Below are positions 63,945-64,000 of a stretch of 64,000 bases of DNA, one piece after another. The stretch is from contig NC_064443.1 of the NCBI RefSeq assembly GCF_023343835.1, positions 19,107,501 through 19,171,500 on the forward strand, in the 5' to 3' direction. Origin of the DNA: Lagopus muta. Taxonomy: Eukaryota > Chordata > Aves > Galliformes > Phasianidae. Position numbers and translations under genes: made by a program. Position 1 is the stretch's first letter. Each line of letters begins with the position of its first letter. The notes beneath the pieces were generated by a model. The model ran no database searches, was not told where the DNA came from, and saw nothing but the letters and a program-made list of their open reading frames with translations.

Positions 63945-64000
63945 GCCGTGCGGCTGCTGCAAGTGCTTGAGGCCGAGCTGGAGATGGGGTAATCTGACAA
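63945..64000 (+). other. LMCD1: LMCD1 3' UTR, first 56 bases
   Basis: This is non-coding sequence after the LMCD1 stop codon. No polyadenylation signal is seen before the window ends, so the transcript continues beyond it. Confidence 0.8.

Noticed and set aside
63365-64000. 211-codon and 149-codon minus-strand frames opposite LMCD1 exons 5-6
   Set aside because: Shadows of GC-rich LIM exons; they carry no recognisable domain, whereas the + strand has all zinc ligands in register.
1-64000. CRISPR arrays, operons, prokaryotic defence systems, tRNA or rRNA genes
   Set aside because: The window is vertebrate nuclear DNA: spliced LMCD1, CR1 elements and CpG islands. No direct-repeat/spacer arrays or cloverleaf genes were seen.

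Overview
The window is vertebrate nuclear DNA, almost certainly from a bird and probably a galliform such as chicken. Three lines of sequence evidence support this: split coding exons with canonical GT-AG introns, antisense 3'-end fragments of CR1 LINEs (the dominant avian retrotransposon), and compact CpG islands in otherwise ordinary intergenic DNA. Only one protein-coding gene can be supported. It is LMCD1 (LIM and cysteine-rich domains 1, dyxin) on the + strand, with six coding exons between 44509 and 63944. The spliced frame is 1083 nt and encodes 360 residues (human protein about 365), with every junction in phase. Placement on chicken chromosome 12 is recalled from general knowledge and was not tested.

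Layout. Positions 1-300 are the edge of a CpG island with a near-consensus CTCF motif. From 300 to about 44000 is intergenic DNA with no convincing exon. It holds three copies of a ~240-bp LTR-like interspersed repeat (16561-16797 -, 19279-19495 +, 35255-35507 -), one diverged CR1 piece, several short tandem duplications, two strong hairpins (26241-26315 and 40413-40478), a small CpG-rich patch with a consensus CTCF motif (27200-27380), a second CTCF-like motif (33532-33546), and a CpG-rich block at 40000-40660. The LMCD1 CpG-island promoter occupies about 44020-45420, with a GC box and three evenly spaced CCAAT boxes just upstream of the start codon. LMCD1 intron 1 (9.3 kb) holds the fourth LTR-like copy, a CR1 fragment and a 3-unit minisatellite. 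Intron 3 holds another CR1. The stop codon lies 56 bases before the window end, so almost all of the 3' UTR is outside.

How the parts may work together. LMCD1 is a cytoplasmic/nuclear and Z-disc LIM protein known as a GATA6 co-repressor and a calcineurin/NFAT-pathway modulator in muscle. Its promoter looks like a TATA-less NF-Y/Sp1 type. The large upstream desert has candidate insulator motifs in convergent orientation that would place LMCD1 outside a putative loop. The least expected signal is the four-copy repeat: every copy carries a TATA-like motif (degenerate in one) followed 80-88 bases later by a splice-donor-like motif, as in an LTR or mobile promoter with a built-in first exon. No CRISPR, tRNA, rRNA or prokaryotic system is present.
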